Source: Cupriavidus cauae (GTDB lineage Bacteria > Pseudomonadota > Gammaproteobacteria > Burkholderiales > Burkholderiaceae). Taken from it: a DNA stretch of 64,000 nt. The notes below the pieces were generated by a model. The model had not been told where the DNA came from, searched no databases, and worked only from the letters and a program-made list of their open reading frames with translations. This document shows, piece after piece, positions 27,505 to 39,549 of this stretch. A program made the translations under genes and the position numbers. Each line of letters opens with the position of its first letter. The first letter of the stretch is position 1. The stretch is from contig NZ_VWRN01000034.1 in the NCBI RefSeq assembly GCF_008632125.1, positions 223,753-287,752 of the forward strand. Direction: 5' to 3'.

Positions 27505-29725
27505 AGTAATGCTCCCGCCCGCCCAGCCAGCGCGACAGATGCGCCTGCGCCGCTTCGGGGTAACGGCTCAGCAGCAGTTCCGCCGCCTGCTGCGCCGGCT
27601 CGACCAGCCAGGCGTCGGTTTCGAGATCGGCAAAGCGCAGCATCGCCTCGCCCGACTGGCGCGCCCCCAGGAACTCGCCCGGCCCGCGAATCTGCAGGTC
27701 GCGCCGGGCGATCTCGAAGCCGTCGGTCGTCTCGCGCATCGTCGCCAGCCGCTGCTTGGCGGTCGGCGACAGCGGCGCCTGGTACATCAGCAGGCAGACC
27801 GACTCCGCGCTGCCCCGGCCGACGCGGCCGCGCAGCTGATGCAGCTGCGCGAGGCCGAAGCGCTCGGCATGCTCGATCACCATCAGCGAGGCGTTGGGCA
27901 CGTCGACGCCGACCTCGATCACCGTGGTCGCCACCAGCACCTGCAGCCGGTTGGCCGAGAACGCGTCCATCACGGCGGCCTTCTCGGCCGGCGGCAGGCG
28001 CCCATGGACCAGCCCGACCTCCAGGTCCGGCAAGGCGGCGGCCAGCGTCTCGTAGGTTTCCTGCGCGGTCTGCAGCTGCAGCGCCTCGCTCTCCTCGATC
28101 AGCGGACAGACCCAGTAGACCTGCCGGCCCTGCGCGGCGGCGTGGTGCACGCGCTCGATCACCTCGTCGCGGCGCGCGTCGTTGACCAGCCGCGTGACCA
28201 CCGGGCTGCGGCCGGGCGGCAGCTCGTCGATCACCGACACGTCGAGGTCGGCGTAGTAGGTCATTGCCAGCGTGCGCGGGATCGGCGTGGCCGACATCAT
28301 CAGCTGGTGCGGCACGGTGGCGGGCTCGTCGGCGTGTGGTGCGGACCCCGCGCCGTCCTGCTCGGCCCCGTCCGCCTTGCCGCGCAGAGCCAGCCGCTGC
28401 GCCACGCCGAAGCGGTGCTGCTCGTCGACGACCGACAGACCCAGCTTCGCGAAACGCACCGTGTCCTGGATCAGCGCGTGGGTGCCGATCGCAAGTTGCG
28501 CCTGGCCCGACTCGACCCGTGCCACGGCCTCGCGCTTTTCGGTGCGCTTCAGGCTCCCGGCCAGCCATACCACCTCGACGCCCAGCGGCGCGAGCCAGCC
28601 CGACAGCTTGCGGTAATGCTGCTCGGCCAGGATCTCGGTCGGCGCCATCAGCGCGGCCTGGTAGCCGGCGTCGATCGCCTGGCAGGCGGCCAGTGCCGCG
28701 ACGATGGTCTTGCCGCTGCCGACATCGCCCTGCAGCAGCCGGTGCATCGGGTGCGGCGCGCCCATGTCGGCGGCGATCTCCTTGACCACGCGCTGCTGCG
28801 CGCCGGTCAGCGCGAACGGCAGCGCGGCGAGGAAACGGTCCAGCAGGCCGCCGGCGCGGCGCGGCATCGGCGGCGCGTTGCGGGCGCGGCGCGCCGCCTG
28901 CGCGCGCTTGAGCGACAGCTGCTGGGCCAGCAGTTCGTCGAACTTGATGCGCACCCACGCCGGGTGCGAGCGGTCGATCAGCGCGGCCTCGTCGACCTGC
29001 GGCGGCGGCGCATGGAGCAGCCGCAGCGATTCGGCCAGCGGCTGCAGCTTCAACGGCGCCAGCGGGCCGTCCAGCAGCGGCCGCGGCAGCGTCTCCGGCA
29101 GCGGCGTGCGCTGCAGCGCCCCGCCGATCGCCTTGCGCAGATAGGCCTGCGAGATGCCGGCGGTAGCGGGATAGACCGGCGTCAAGCGGTCCGGCAGCGG
29201 CTCGTCGGGGCCGACCGGGCGCACGACCGGATGGATCATCTCGGCGCCGAAGAAGCCGCCGCGGACCTCGCCGCGCACGCGCAGCCGCACGCCCTCGGCC
29301 ATCTGCCTGGCCTGGCTGCCGTAGAAATTGAGAAAGCGCAGCGTCAGCTCGCCGCTGTCGTCGGCGATGCGCACCACCAGTTGCCGGCGCGGCCGCAGCG
29401 TGACCTCGCTGGACACCACCTCGCCCTCGACCTGCACGGCGAAGCCCAAGCCCGCGCGATGCACGGCCTCCCTGATCGGCAGCAGCGTGGTCTCGTCCTC
29501 GTAGCGCATCGGCAGATGCAGCACCAGGTCGACGTCTCGCTTCAGGCCCAGCTTGGCGAGCTTGGCCATGGCCGACGACGGTGCGGCGGCCTTGCCGGAT
29601 TTGGCGGGCGCGTCGGCCTTGGCGGGCGCGCCGGACTTGGCCGACTTCGCGGCCTTGGCGGCCGGCTTGGCCGATGGCGGCTGGGCGTCTGGCTCGGGCG
29701 TGCGTTCGCTGGCGGTGACGGGCAT
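27494..29725 (-). CDS. recG: ATP-dependent DNA helicase RecG
   Basis: Branch-migration helicase that remodels stalled forks and Holliday junctions, 743 aa. After a low-complexity Ala/Lys/Pro/Ser-rich extension of about 50 residues comes the wedge/OB domain. The helicase core has [17 protein letters not shown] (Walker A), [13 protein letters not shown] (DEQH box), [15 protein letters not shown] (motif III) and [17 protein letters not shown] (motif VI). The N-terminal extension is longer than in E. coli and is itself built from imperfect 18-bp repeats; the Met at 29725 is the first in frame but a start nearer [14 protein letters not shown] is possible. Transcribed away from queA. Confidence 0.96.
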   Translation of the reverse strand: MPVTASERTPEPDAQPPSAKPAAKAAKSAKSGAPAKADAPAKSGKAAAPSSAMAKLAKLGLKRDVDLVLHLPMRYEDETTLLPIREAVHRAGLGFAVQVEGEVVSSEVTLRPRRQLVVRIADDSGELTLRFLNFYGSQARQMAEGVRLRVRGEVRGGFFGAEMIHPVVRPVGPDEPLPDRLTPVYPATAGISQAYLRKAIGGALQRTPLPETLPRPLLDGPLAPLKLQPLAESLRLLHAPPPQVDEAALIDRSHPAWVRIKFDELLAQQLSLKRAQAARRARNAPPMPRRAGGLLDRFLAALPFALTGAQQRVVKEIAADMGAPHPMHRLLQGDVGSGKTIVAALAACQAIDAGYQAALMAPTEILAEQHYRKLSGWLAPLGVEVVWLAGSLKRTEKREAVARVESGQAQLAIGTHALIQDTVRFAKLGLSVVDEQHRFGVAQRLALRGKADGAEQDGAGSAPHADEPATVPHQLMMSATPIPRTLAMTYYADLDVSVIDELPPGRSPVVTRLVNDARRDEVIERVHHAAAQGRQVYWVCPLIEESEALQLQTAQETYETLAAALPDLEVGLVHGRLPPAEKAAVMDAFSANRLQVLVATTVIEVGVDVPNASLMVIEHAERFGLAQLHQLRGRVGRGSAESVCLLMYQAPLSPTAKQRLATMRETTDGFEIARRDLQIRGPGEFLGARQSGEAMLRFADLETDAWLVEPAQQAAELLLSRYPEAAQAHLSRWLGGREHYLKA

Positions 29726-29870
29726 CGAGGCGTGGTCGGCAGGGCGCGGCGGCGCCGCGGGCGTGTCGGATCGGATCGTGGGAAACGGCGGGGCCGTCGG
29801 CGCTCCGCGGGTCGCCCCGGCGGAATACCCGCCATCACGGCCATGGCGGCAAGCCTGGCGGCCGAAGCCT

Positions 29871-29876
29871 TACAAT
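29871..29876 (+). promoter_or_regulatory. Candidate -10 element upstream of queA
   Basis: TACAAT in GC-rich sequence, 127 bp before the queA ATG. A mirrored ATTGTA at 29891-29896 offers a -10 for the opposite strand toward recG. No good -35 is seen for either. Confidence 0.35.
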
Positions 29877-29878
29877 AG

Positions 29879-32233
<2,355 letters not shown>

Positions 32234-32321
32234 GACGGCCCCGGCCGCCCTGCCGCCGGCGGCCCGCGACGGGCGGGCCCGGCAAGGCGACACAAGCCGC
32301 TGAACGGGCCGAACCGGGTGA

Positions 32322-32327
32322 TAGAAT
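32322..32327 (+). promoter_or_regulatory. Candidate -10 element of yajC-secD-secF
   Basis: TAGAAT within GATAGAATG, a form common in betaproteobacterial promoters, 40 bp before the yajC start. The -35 is not recognisable. Confidence 0.4.
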
Positions 32328-32366
32328 GCCCGATTCCTTGAATCAATTTTGTGACGGAGAAGCAAC

Positions 32367-32696
32367 GTGCTGATTTCGAACGCATTTGCCCAGACCGCCG
32401 GCGGGGCCGGCGGCGCGGCGGGTGGCCTGATGAGTTTCCTGCCGATCATCCTGATGTTCGCGGTGCTGTGGTTCATCATGATCCGCCCGCAGATGAAGCG
32501 GCAGAAGGAAGCCAAGGCGATGCTGGAAGCGCTGGCCAAGAACGACGAAGTCGTCACCGCCGGCGGCATCCTGGGCCGGGTCACCAAGGTCAACGAGCAG
32601 TATGTGACGCTGGAAATCGCCGAAGGCACCGAGATCACGGTGCAGAAGAACGCCGTCACCGCGGTGCTGCCGAAGGGTTCGCTGAAGGCGCTCTGA
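32367..32696 (+). CDS. yajC: Preprotein translocase accessory subunit YajC
   Basis: Single-pass inner-membrane subunit that associates with SecDF-YidC, 109 aa. It has a short Ala/Gly-rich periplasmic leader, the membrane helix GLMSFLPIILMFAVLWFIMI, then the conserved RPQMKRQKEAKAMLEALAKN and DEVVTAGGILGRVTKVN. The start codon is GTG with GGAGA upstream. secD and secF follow on the same strand. A long perfect inverted repeat lies between yajC and secD. Confidence 0.95.
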   Translation: MLISNAFAQTAGGAGGAAGGLMSFLPIILMFAVLWFIMIRPQMKRQKEAKAMLEALAKNDEVVTAGGILGRVTKVNEQYVTLEIAEGTEITVQKNAVTAVLPKGSLKAL

Positions 32697-32764
32697 GCCC
32701 CTCGCTCTCTCAGGCCTTGCGGGTCCGCCGCAAGGTTCCGGCACGCCGCCAATAGCGTGCCCGC

Positions 32765-32815
32765 ACAGCCGCCTGGCCCAGCCCCGGGAAGTCTCCGGTC
32801 GGGCCAGGCGGCTGT
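32765..32815 (+). terminator. 15-bp perfect inverted repeat between yajC and secD (possible attenuator)
   Basis: ACAGCCGCCTGGCCC (32765-32779) pairs perfectly with GGGCCAGGCGGCTGT (32801-32815) across a 21-nt loop. The T-run after it is only three long, so it is more likely a partial terminator or mRNA-stabilising hairpin than a full stop. Confidence 0.6.
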
Positions 32816-32905
32816 TTGCCAACCGGTTGCCTGCGCGATACGCCCGCGGAATCCCGTCCGCGCGCTGCGCCGGCCGTAGAAAGACCGTAGAAAGACTGGC
32901 CGAAG

Positions 32906-34780
32906 ATGAATCGCTATCCGCTTTGGAAATACCTCGTGATCCTGGTGGCGCTTGCCATCGGCATCATCTATACGCTGCCCAACTTCTTCGGCGAGGCGCC
33001 TGCGGTGCAGGTCTCGTCGGGCAAGGCCACCGTCAAGGTCGATCTGGCGATGCAGAAGCAGATCGAGCAGGTGCTGGCGCAGAACGGCTTGCAGCCCGAC
33101 GGCGTGTTCTATGACGTGTCGGGACAGTCCGGCTCGGTCAAGGCGCGCTTCCGCACCACCGACGAGCAGCTGCGCGCCAAGGACGTGCTGTCGCGCGCGC
33201 TCAATCCCGATCCCAACGATCCGACCTATGTGGTCGCGCTGAACCTGCTGTCCGGCTCGCCGAAGTGGCTGACCTCGCTGCATGCGCTGCCGATGTACCT
33301 GGGCCTGGACCTGCGCGGCGGCGTGCACTTCCTGCTGCAGGTCGACATGAAGGGCGCGGTCGACAAGAAGCTGGACAGCCTGGCCGGCGACGCGCGCACC
33401 GTGCTGCGCGACAAGGGCATCCGCCACGGCGGCGTGGACCGCAACGGCGACCGCGTGACGGTGCGCTTCAACAACCCCGAGGACGCCACCCGCGCCCGCG
33501 GCGTGCTGGCCGACAGCCTGCCGGACCTGACCTTCGCGATGGACGGCAACAACGTGGTCGGCACCTTCACCGAGGTGGCGCGCCGCGCGGTGCAGGACGC
33601 CGCCGTGAAGCAGAACATCACCACGCTGCACAACCGCGTCAATGAACTGGGCGTGGCCGAGCCGGTGATCCAGCAGCAAGGCGCGGAGCGCATCGTGGTG
33701 CAGCTGCCGGGCGTGCAGGACACCGCCAAGGCCAAGGACATCATCGGCCGCACCGCCACGCTGGAGGCCCGCCTGGTCGATCCGGACGCACCGCGCGCCC
33801 CGCGCCAGGGCGATCCGATCCCGTTCGGCAGCGAGCTGTTCCTGCACGGCAACGGCGCCCCGGTGGTGCTGAAGAAGCAGGTGATCTTCACCGGGGACCG
33901 CATCGAAAGCGCGTCGGCCGGCTTCGACCAGAACCAGCGCCCCTCGGTCAACATCAAGCTCGACGCCCAGGGCGGCCGCGTGCTGCGCGACGTCTCGCGC
34001 GAGAACATCGGCAAGCCGATGGGCATCGTGCTGTTCGAGAAGGGCAAGGGTGAAGTGCTGACGGTGGCGACGATCCAGTCCGAACTGGGCTCGAGCTTCC
34101 AGATCACCGGCTCGTACTCGACCGAGGCCGCCAACGACCTCGCGCTGCTGCTGCGCGCCGGCTCGCTGGCCGCGCCGATGGACATCATCGAGGAACGCAC
34201 CATCGGCCCGTCGCTGGGCGCCGACAACATCGAGAAGGGCTTCGACTCGGTGGCCTACGGCTTTGCCGCGATCGCCGTCTTCATGGTGCTGTACTACCTG
34301 CTGTTCGGCGTGTTCTCGGTGATCGCGCTGGGCGTCAACCTGCTGCTGCTGATCGCGGTGCTGTCGATGCTGCAGGCCACGCTGACGCTGCCCGGCATCG
34401 CGGCCATCGCGCTGGTGCTCGGCATGGCGATCGACGCCAACGTGCTGATCAACGAGCGCATCCGCGAGGAACTCCGCGCGGGGGCGTCGCCGCAGATGGC
34501 GATCGCGGTCGGCTTCGACCGCGCCTGGGCCACGATCCTGGACTCGAACGTGACCACGCTGATCGCCGGCCTGGCGCTGCTGGCCTTCGGCTCGGGCCCG
34601 GTGCGCGGCTTCGCGGTGGTGCACTGCCTGGGCATCCTGACGTCGGTGTTCTCGGCGGTGTTCTTCAACCGCGGCCTGGTCAACCTCTGGTACGGCCGCA
34701 AGAAGAAGCTGCAGAGCGTGTCGATCGGCCAGATCTGGAAGCCCGGCCCGGACAACAAGGGCACCGTGGCCAACAAGTGA
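32906..34780 (+). CDS. secD: Protein translocase subunit SecD
   Basis: Inner-membrane component of the Sec machinery that uses the proton gradient to pull proteins outward, 624 aa. One N-terminal helix (WKYLVILVALAIGIIYTLPN), the family signature GLDLRGGVHFLLQVD, a large periplasmic domain and a C-terminal set of five helices with ALVLGMAIDANVLINERIREE are all present. Length is normal for betaproteobacteria. Together with yajC and secF it forms one operon. Confidence 0.98.
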   Translation: MNRYPLWKYLVILVALAIGIIYTLPNFFGEAPAVQVSSGKATVKVDLAMQKQIEQVLAQNGLQPDGVFYDVSGQSGSVKARFRTTDEQLRAKDVLSRALNPDPNDPTYVVALNLLSGSPKWLTSLHALPMYLGLDLRGGVHFLLQVDMKGAVDKKLDSLAGDARTVLRDKGIRHGGVDRNGDRVTVRFNNPEDATRARGVLADSLPDLTFAMDGNNVVGTFTEVARRAVQDAAVKQNITTLHNRVNELGVAEPVIQQQGAERIVVQLPGVQDTAKAKDIIGRTATLEARLVDPDAPRAPRQGDPIPFGSELFLHGNGAPVVLKKQVIFTGDRIESASAGFDQNQRPSVNIKLDAQGGRVLRDVSRENIGKPMGIVLFEKGKGEVLTVATIQSELGSSFQITGSYSTEAANDLALLLRAGSLAAPMDIIEERTIGPSLGADNIEKGFDSVAYGFAAIAVFMVLYYLLFGVFSVIALGVNLLLLIAVLSMLQATLTLPGIAAIALVLGMAIDANVLINERIREELRAGASPQMAIAVGFDRAWATILDSNVTTLIAGLALLAFGSGPVRGFAVVHCLGILTSVFSAVFFNRGLVNLWYGRKKKLQSVSIGQIWKPGPDNKGTVANK

Positions 34781-34839
34781 GGGCAATGAGCGTGAGCGCG
34801 GCGGGGCCCTGCCCCGCGGCTCCGGCCTGACGGCCAGAC

Positions 34840-34904
34840 TCGAACGTCACCCTCGAACGTCACCTTCGCACGATACCCTCGAACGAAACACCCGAACGCA
34901 GCAC
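34840..34904 (+). repeat. 13-bp tandem repeat (5 units) between secD and secF
   Basis: Units starting at 34840, 34853, 34866, 34879 and 34892 all follow TCG(A/C)ACGnnACnn or a close variant. The first two differ at one base. The array fills about half of the secD-secF spacer. Confidence 0.9.
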
Positions 34905-34928
34905 GCTGCAGCAGATACAGGATTCACC

Positions 34929-35900
34929 ATGGAATTCTTCCGCATCCGGCGCGACATTCCGTTCATGAAGCACGCGTTGATCTTCAACGTGATCTCCTTC
35001 GTGACGTTCTTCGCCGCCGTCTTTTTCCTCTGGCAGAAGGGCCTGCACCTGTCGATCGAATTCACCGGCGGCACGGTGATGGAGGTCAGCTACCAGCAAC
35101 CCGCCGACCTGGAACGGATCCGCGGCCAGGTCGGCAAGCTCGGCTACACCGACGTGCAGGTGCAGAACTTCGGCACCTCGCGCGACGTGATGATCCGCCT
35201 GCCGCTGCAGAAAGGCGCCGACGGCAAGCCGGTCAGCTCGGCACAGCAGAGCGAGCAGGTGATGGGCGCGCTCAAGGCGGTCTCGCCCGACGCCAACCTG
35301 CAGCGCGTCGAATTCGTCGGCCCGCAGGTCGGCAAGGAGCTGGCCACCGACGGCCTGCTGGCGCTGCTGTGCGTGATCGCCGGCATCGTGATCTACCTGT
35401 CGATCCGCTTCGAATGGAAGTTCGCGGTGGCGGGCATCATCGCCAACCTGCACGACATCGTGATCATCCTGGGCTTCTTCGCCTTCTTCCAGTGGGAATT
35501 CTCGCTGTCGGTGCTGGCGGCGGTGCTGGCGGTGCTCGGCTATTCGGTCAACGAGTCGGTGGTGATCTTCGACCGGATCCGCGAGAACTTCCGCAAGTTC
35601 CGCAAGATGAATACCCACGAGGTCATCGACAACGCGATCACCAGCACCATCTCGCGAACCATCATCACGCACGGCTCGACCGAGATGATGGTGCTGTCGA
35701 TGTTCTTCTTCGGCGGTCCGACGCTGCACTACTTCGCGCTGGCGCTGACGGTGGGCATCCTGTTCGGCATCTATTCGTCGGTGTTCGTCGCCGCGGCGCT
35801 GGCCATGTGGCTGGGCGTCAAGCGCGAGGACCTGATCAAGGGCGAAAAGAAGGCCGGCGGGGCAGACCGCGACGATCCGAACTACGGCGCGCAGGCATGA
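34929..35900 (+). CDS. secF: Protein translocase subunit SecF
   Basis: Partner of SecD, 323 aa, six transmembrane helices. Signatures are SIEFTGGTVMEVSY after helix 1, VLGYSVNESVVIFDRIRENF, and the ending segment HYFALALTVGILFGIYSSVF. Start at 34929 is consistent with the family (MEFFRIRRDIPFMKHA). The gene is followed by a perfect terminator that also serves the convergent phc operon. Confidence 0.98.
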   Translation: MEFFRIRRDIPFMKHALIFNVISFVTFFAAVFFLWQKGLHLSIEFTGGTVMEVSYQQPADLERIRGQVGKLGYTDVQVQNFGTSRDVMIRLPLQKGADGKPVSSAQQSEQVMGALKAVSPDANLQRVEFVGPQVGKELATDGLLALLCVIAGIVIYLSIRFEWKFAVAGIIANLHDIVIILGFFAFFQWEFSLSVLAAVLAVLGYSVNESVVIFDRIRENFRKFRKMNTHEVIDNAITSTISRTIITHGSTEMMVLSMFFFGGPTLHYFALALTVGILFGIYSSVFVAAALAMWLGVKREDLIKGEKKAGGADRDDPNYGAQA

Positions 35901-35925
35901 CGTGCCGCTAGCCAGTAAGCAGGCG

Positions 35926-35957
35926 TAAAAAAACGGGGCTCAGGCCCCGTTTTTTCA
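35926..35957. terminator. Bidirectional rho-independent terminator after secF and phcQ
   Basis: ACGGGGC-CTCA... stem (ACGGGGC/GCCCCGT) flanked by seven A on the left and seven T on the right. It closes both converging operons. Confidence 0.88.
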
Positions 35958-35996
35958 TTGCCCCGCTCCCGGCGGAAGGAAGCAAACCGGCTTCCT

Positions 35997-36026
35997 TCAG
36001 ATGCTGTCAGGTTCGGTCAGAACTGC
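35997..36026 (-). repeat. 10-bp repeat with recurring TGA at the phcQ stop
   Basis: On the plus strand TCAG occurs at 35997, 36007 and 36017, each spaced 10 bp; the one at 36017 is the complement of the phcQ stop TGA. Confidence 0.7.
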
Positions 36027-37009
36027 TCGATCCAGATCGCCAGCCGGTCGGCGCCGAACTGCGTCGACGCCGGCGCCAGGCGCGAGACGATGGTATTGCC
36101 GTCGCGCAGCATCTGCAGCGCATTGCCGCTGCGATCGAGCCACAGCAGCGCGGCAAACCACGCTGCGTGCTGGTCCGACACCGCGGTGCCGACCGGCGCG
36201 CCGAGGAATTCGGACAGCACCGGCAACGACAGCCACACCAGCGCGTCACCATCGCGGCGCACCGCCTCGCCCAGCTGCTGCGCGATCACCGCCAGCGCGT
36301 CGGCACCCGCCGCGGCGTCATGCGCGCTGCGCAGTTGTGCCAGCCGGCTCGCCACCGCATGGCCGAAGGCGCCGCTGCGCTGGCTTTCGGCGCCGATCAG
36401 GTCGGCGTAGTCCATCCTGGCCCAGTCGGGCTCCGGACCCTTGGCACCGGCCATCACGGCGGCGGCCAGATAGGTCTCGACCGGCTGGAAGCGCTCCGGA
36501 CCGATCAGGCTGGCGCACAGCGCGCGCACCATGCCGATGCGCCCCGCCAGCGTCTGGCGCTGGATCACGCTCAGCTTCTCGCGCACCAGCTGGTCGCGCT
36601 CGCGGCGCAGGCCGGCGATCTCCAGCGCCTGCTTGAGCTCCATGCGCAGCGCGGTAATGTCCCACGGCTTCTTGATATAGCGGTGGATCTGCCCTTCGTT
36701 GACCGCCTGCACGGTCGACTCGAGCTCGGAATACGCGGTGGTCAGGATGCGGACGATATGCGGATAGTGCTCGCGCGCATGGCGCAGCAGCTCGTTGCCG
36801 TATTCGCCCGGCATGCGCTGGTCGGAGACCAGCACGGCCAGCGTGTCGCCATGGGCTTCGAGCAGCGCCTTGCCCTCCTCGACCGAACCGCCGGTGACCA
36901 CGGGCGCCAGCCCGCCGATCGCCCTCTGGAAATACTTGACCGCGGTGGCCTCGTCGTCGACGAACAGAATCGCGGGAGGCGATGCCTGGTTGTCGTTCGG
37001 TTCGTTCAT
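36017..37009 (-). CDS. phcQ: PhcQ-like response regulator of the phc quorum-sensing operon
   Basis: 330 aa. The N-terminal receiver domain has the acidic pair in LFVDDEATAVKYF, the phospho-acceptor Asp in VSDQRMPGEYGN, the Thr/Ser in RILTTAYSE, and the Lys in RYIKKPWD. About 200 residues of helical sequence without a recognised DNA-binding domain follow. Overlap of 4 bp (ATGA) with phcR shows coupled translation. In Ralstonia the phcBSRQ gene products sense 3-hydroxy fatty acid methyl esters and control the LysR regulator PhcA; the gene order and domain types here match that operon (established family knowledge plus inference). Confidence 0.88.
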   Translation of the reverse strand: MNEPNDNQASPPAILFVDDEATAVKYFQRAIGGLAPVVTGGSVEEGKALLEAHGDTLAVLVSDQRMPGEYGNELLRHAREHYPHIVRILTTAYSELESTVQAVNEGQIHRYIKKPWDITALRMELKQALEIAGLRRERDQLVREKLSVIQRQTLAGRIGMVRALCASLIGPERFQPVETYLAAAVMAGAKGPEPDWARMDYADLIGAESQRSGAFGHAVASRLAQLRSAHDAAAGADALAVIAQQLGEAVRRDGDALVWLSLPVLSEFLGAPVGTAVSDQHAAWFAALLWLDRSGNALQMLRDGNTIVSRLAPASTQFGADRLAIWIEQF

Positions 37010-38190
37010 TGACCGCTCCTATTGCTGTGCATTCGATTCTTCGTCTGAGGGAATTCCAGCGTCACGGTGGTGCCGGCGCCCGGAATCGATTCGATCCGGA
37101 TGCCGCCGCCGAACGACTGCATGACGCGGTTGCAGAAAATCATGCCGAGGCCATTTCCGCCCGCGGCGGCATGCGTGGTGACCGGATCGACCAGCAGGCG
37201 CTCCATCACGTCGGGCGGAATGCCTGGACCGTTGTCGCTGATGCAGATCACGGGGTCGGGCTGCGCCACGACACGGAAGCGCAGCGACGGCTTGGGGACA
37301 TCGGTCAGCGCCCGCAAGCCATTGTTCAGCAGCGACGACAGCACCAGCGACACGCAGTTCGGCAGCGTATGGACGATGAAGTCGCCGTGCAGTTCGACCT
37401 CGACCCAGTTGCGCTGCGGTCCGGTGAACGGATAGCTGTCGAGCAGCGCCATGATCAGGCTGCCTGCGGTGATGTCGCGATCGTTCTCGCTGGTCAGCGG
37501 CCGTTCGCCATTGCCGCGCACCGACTGCAGGAACGACGAAATCACCGCCAGGCAGTACTGCGCATTGCTGTGCATCACCGCGGCCGCCTGGCCGATCTCG
37601 GCCTGGCGCTGCGGATCGTATTCGGCGCTGCTGCGGCTTTCAACACCGCGGGCGAAATTCGCGATAGCCGCCAGCGGGGTGTTAAGTTCGTGCGCGAGGA
37701 AAGCCAGCGTCTCGTCGATCGCGGTCAGCCGCTGGTGCCGCGACTGCCGTTCGCGATGACGCTCCCGCGCGAGCGCCAGCACATCCCGCACCGCCTGCAG
37801 GCCGAGCGGCTTCTCGAGGATGCGAAACACCTCGCCGCTGTTGACGGTCTGCAGCAGCATGTCCTTGTCGGCGTAGGCCGTCACCAGGATCCGCACGATC
37901 TGCGGATACTCGGCGGCGACCTGCCGCAGCAGATCGGCGCCGTTGCGCCCCGGCATGCGGAAGTCCGTGACCAGCACCGCGGTGCGGCCGCTGTCGTTGC
38001 GCAGCATCTCGATGGCCTGGTCCGCGCCCTGGGCGAGCAGCACTTCGTACTCCGCGCCGGCCGCGCGGGCGAAATACTTGCAGGCCATCTCCTCGTCGTC
38101 GACGTAGAGCACGGTCAGCCGCGGCTGGCGCAAATCGGTCCGCAGTTCGGTCCGCGGCTCTGTCCGCATGTCTGTCCGCTGTTCCGTCAT
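37006..38190 (-). CDS. phcR: PhcR-like hybrid: receiver domain fused to histidine kinase
   Basis: 394 aa with the unusual order receiver first, kinase second, a mark of PhcR. Receiver: YVDDEEMACKYFARA, VTDFRMPGRNGADLL, LVTAYADKD, RILEKPLGL. Kinase: H-box LAHELNTPLAAIANFARG, N-box near NNGLRALTD, G-boxes DNGPGIPPDV and GGNGLGMIFCNRVMQSFGG. No membrane segment, so it is cytoplasmic. Start at 38190 is chosen because an in-frame Met 28 codons upstream would overlap phcS; the first residues (TEQRTDMRTEPRTELRTDLR) are a short degenerate repeat. It starts 7 bp after phcS. Confidence 0.9.
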   Translation of the reverse strand: MTEQRTDMRTEPRTELRTDLRQPRLTVLYVDDEEMACKYFARAAGAEYEVLLAQGADQAIEMLRNDSGRTAVLVTDFRMPGRNGADLLRQVAAEYPQIVRILVTAYADKDMLLQTVNSGEVFRILEKPLGLQAVRDVLALARERHRERQSRHQRLTAIDETLAFLAHELNTPLAAIANFARGVESRSSAEYDPQRQAEIGQAAAVMHSNAQYCLAVISSFLQSVRGNGERPLTSENDRDITAGSLIMALLDSYPFTGPQRNWVEVELHGDFIVHTLPNCVSLVLSSLLNNGLRALTDVPKPSLRFRVVAQPDPVICISDNGPGIPPDVMERLLVDPVTTHAAAGGNGLGMIFCNRVMQSFGGGIRIESIPGAGTTVTLEFPQTKNRMHSNRSGQ

Positions 38191-38197
38191 GGCGCGC

Positions 38198-39529
38198 TCA
38201 TTCCGCCCGCGGCAGATCGAAGCTGAACGCGGCCCACTGGCCCAGTTCGCTTTCGGCGAACAGCACGCCGCCATGCCGCTCGATCACCGCATAGCTGATC
38301 GACAGGCCCAGGCCCAGGCCCTGGCCGACCTCGCGCGTGGTGAAGAAGGGCTCGAACACGCGCGCGAGATTCTCGCTGGGGATGCCCGGGCCGTTGTCGC
38401 GTACGTTGACGTGCAGCCGGCCGTCCTTCCACACCACGGTGGTATGGATCGCCGGTGCCGGCGTGCCGGCCTTGCGCATCGCCAGCGCGGCGTTCGAGAA
38501 CAGGTTGATCAGCACGCCGATGATGGCGGCCTCGTCGCCGAACACCAGCGTGTCCGGCGGCAGCTCGCGCGTCATCCGCACGCCGCGCAGTTCGTGCGCG
38601 GTCAGCCGGCTGGCCGAGTCGAGCGCCTTCTCGAACAGAAAGGGGCGGCCCTCGACCTCGGCGCCGGGTTGCCGATAGGCAAAGATCTTCAGGTCCGAGA
38701 CGATATGCTGGATCCGCTGCATCCCTTGCCGGGCGTCGATCAGGCATTCCTGCAGCGAGGCGCTCTCCTTGGCCTGCGGTTCCTCCAGCGCGATCTCGAT
38801 CGCCATCAGGCAGAAATTGACCGGGTTGTTGACCTCGTGCAGCAGCCCCGCGGCCAGCGTACCGACCGCGGCCATCTTCTCCTGCTGCAGCAGCTGGCCC
38901 TTGATCTGCGCCAGATTCTCGTTGATGCGGGCCAGCTCGTCGTTCTTGTTGGCCAGTTCTTCCTTCAGCCGGAACAGCTGGAAGCGGCCCTTCTCGTTGA
39001 AGTAGGTGTAGACCGCGCTGGCGGCGCCGGCAAACAGCACGAACAGCGAGTTGACCAGGAAGGTGCCGACCGGATGCAGGCCGTCCGGATGCAGCAGGCA
39101 GGCCACCAGATAGCAAAGGTACGACAGGCCGCCGAACACCACGTTCTGCCACAGGCCGAACGGCAGCGCGATACCCGAGGCGAAGATCGCCAGGTTCAGG
39201 CCGACGTAGTACGGCGAGGCGACGCCATCGGTCTCCCAGATCATCCACGCGATCATCAGCTGCGGCAGCAACAGCCACGACAGCGTCAGCCATGGCGCCA
39301 GCCTGCGCCCGTGCTGGCTGTACAGCACCACGACGATGCCGGCGATCAGCATCGAGACGACGATGCGCGCGACCGCGAAGGGTCCCTGCCACTCCGGGTA
39401 CTGGCCGTAGTCGAGACCCATGCCGAGCAGCACCAGCACGATGGCGGTGTAGGCCCCGCCGCGGCTGAACGCCAGGCGAAAGTCGGCCAGTTCGGCCTGG
39501 TATCCGGCGTAGAGTCGGTTGACAGTCAT
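38198..39529 (-). CDS. phcS: PhcS-like membrane sensor histidine kinase
   Basis: 443 aa. Six hydrophobic segments in the first 190 residues form the sensor, followed by a short coiled-coil-like region (LKEELANKNDELARINENLA) and the kinase. The phospho-acceptor His is in GLLHEVNNPVNFCLMAIEIA. ATP-binding boxes are NLFSNAALA, DNGPGIPSENL and GQGLGLGLSISYAVIERHGG. It has no periplasmic loop large enough for a soluble sensor domain, as expected for detection of a lipid-like methyl ester in the membrane. Second gene of the phc operon, 20 bp after phcB. Confidence 0.92.
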   Translation of the reverse strand: MTVNRLYAGYQAELADFRLAFSRGGAYTAIVLVLLGMGLDYGQYPEWQGPFAVARIVVSMLIAGIVVVLYSQHGRRLAPWLTLSWLLLPQLMIAWMIWETDGVASPYYVGLNLAIFASGIALPFGLWQNVVFGGLSYLCYLVACLLHPDGLHPVGTFLVNSLFVLFAGAASAVYTYFNEKGRFQLFRLKEELANKNDELARINENLAQIKGQLLQQEKMAAVGTLAAGLLHEVNNPVNFCLMAIEIALEEPQAKESASLQECLIDARQGMQRIQHIVSDLKIFAYRQPGAEVEGRPFLFEKALDSASRLTAHELRGVRMTRELPPDTLVFGDEAAIIGVLINLFSNAALAMRKAGTPAPAIHTTVVWKDGRLHVNVRDNGPGIPSENLARVFEPFFTTREVGQGLGLGLSISYAVIERHGGVLFAESELGQWAAFSFDLPRAE

Positions 39530-39549
39530 GGCAGATCGGCGGCGCCGCC

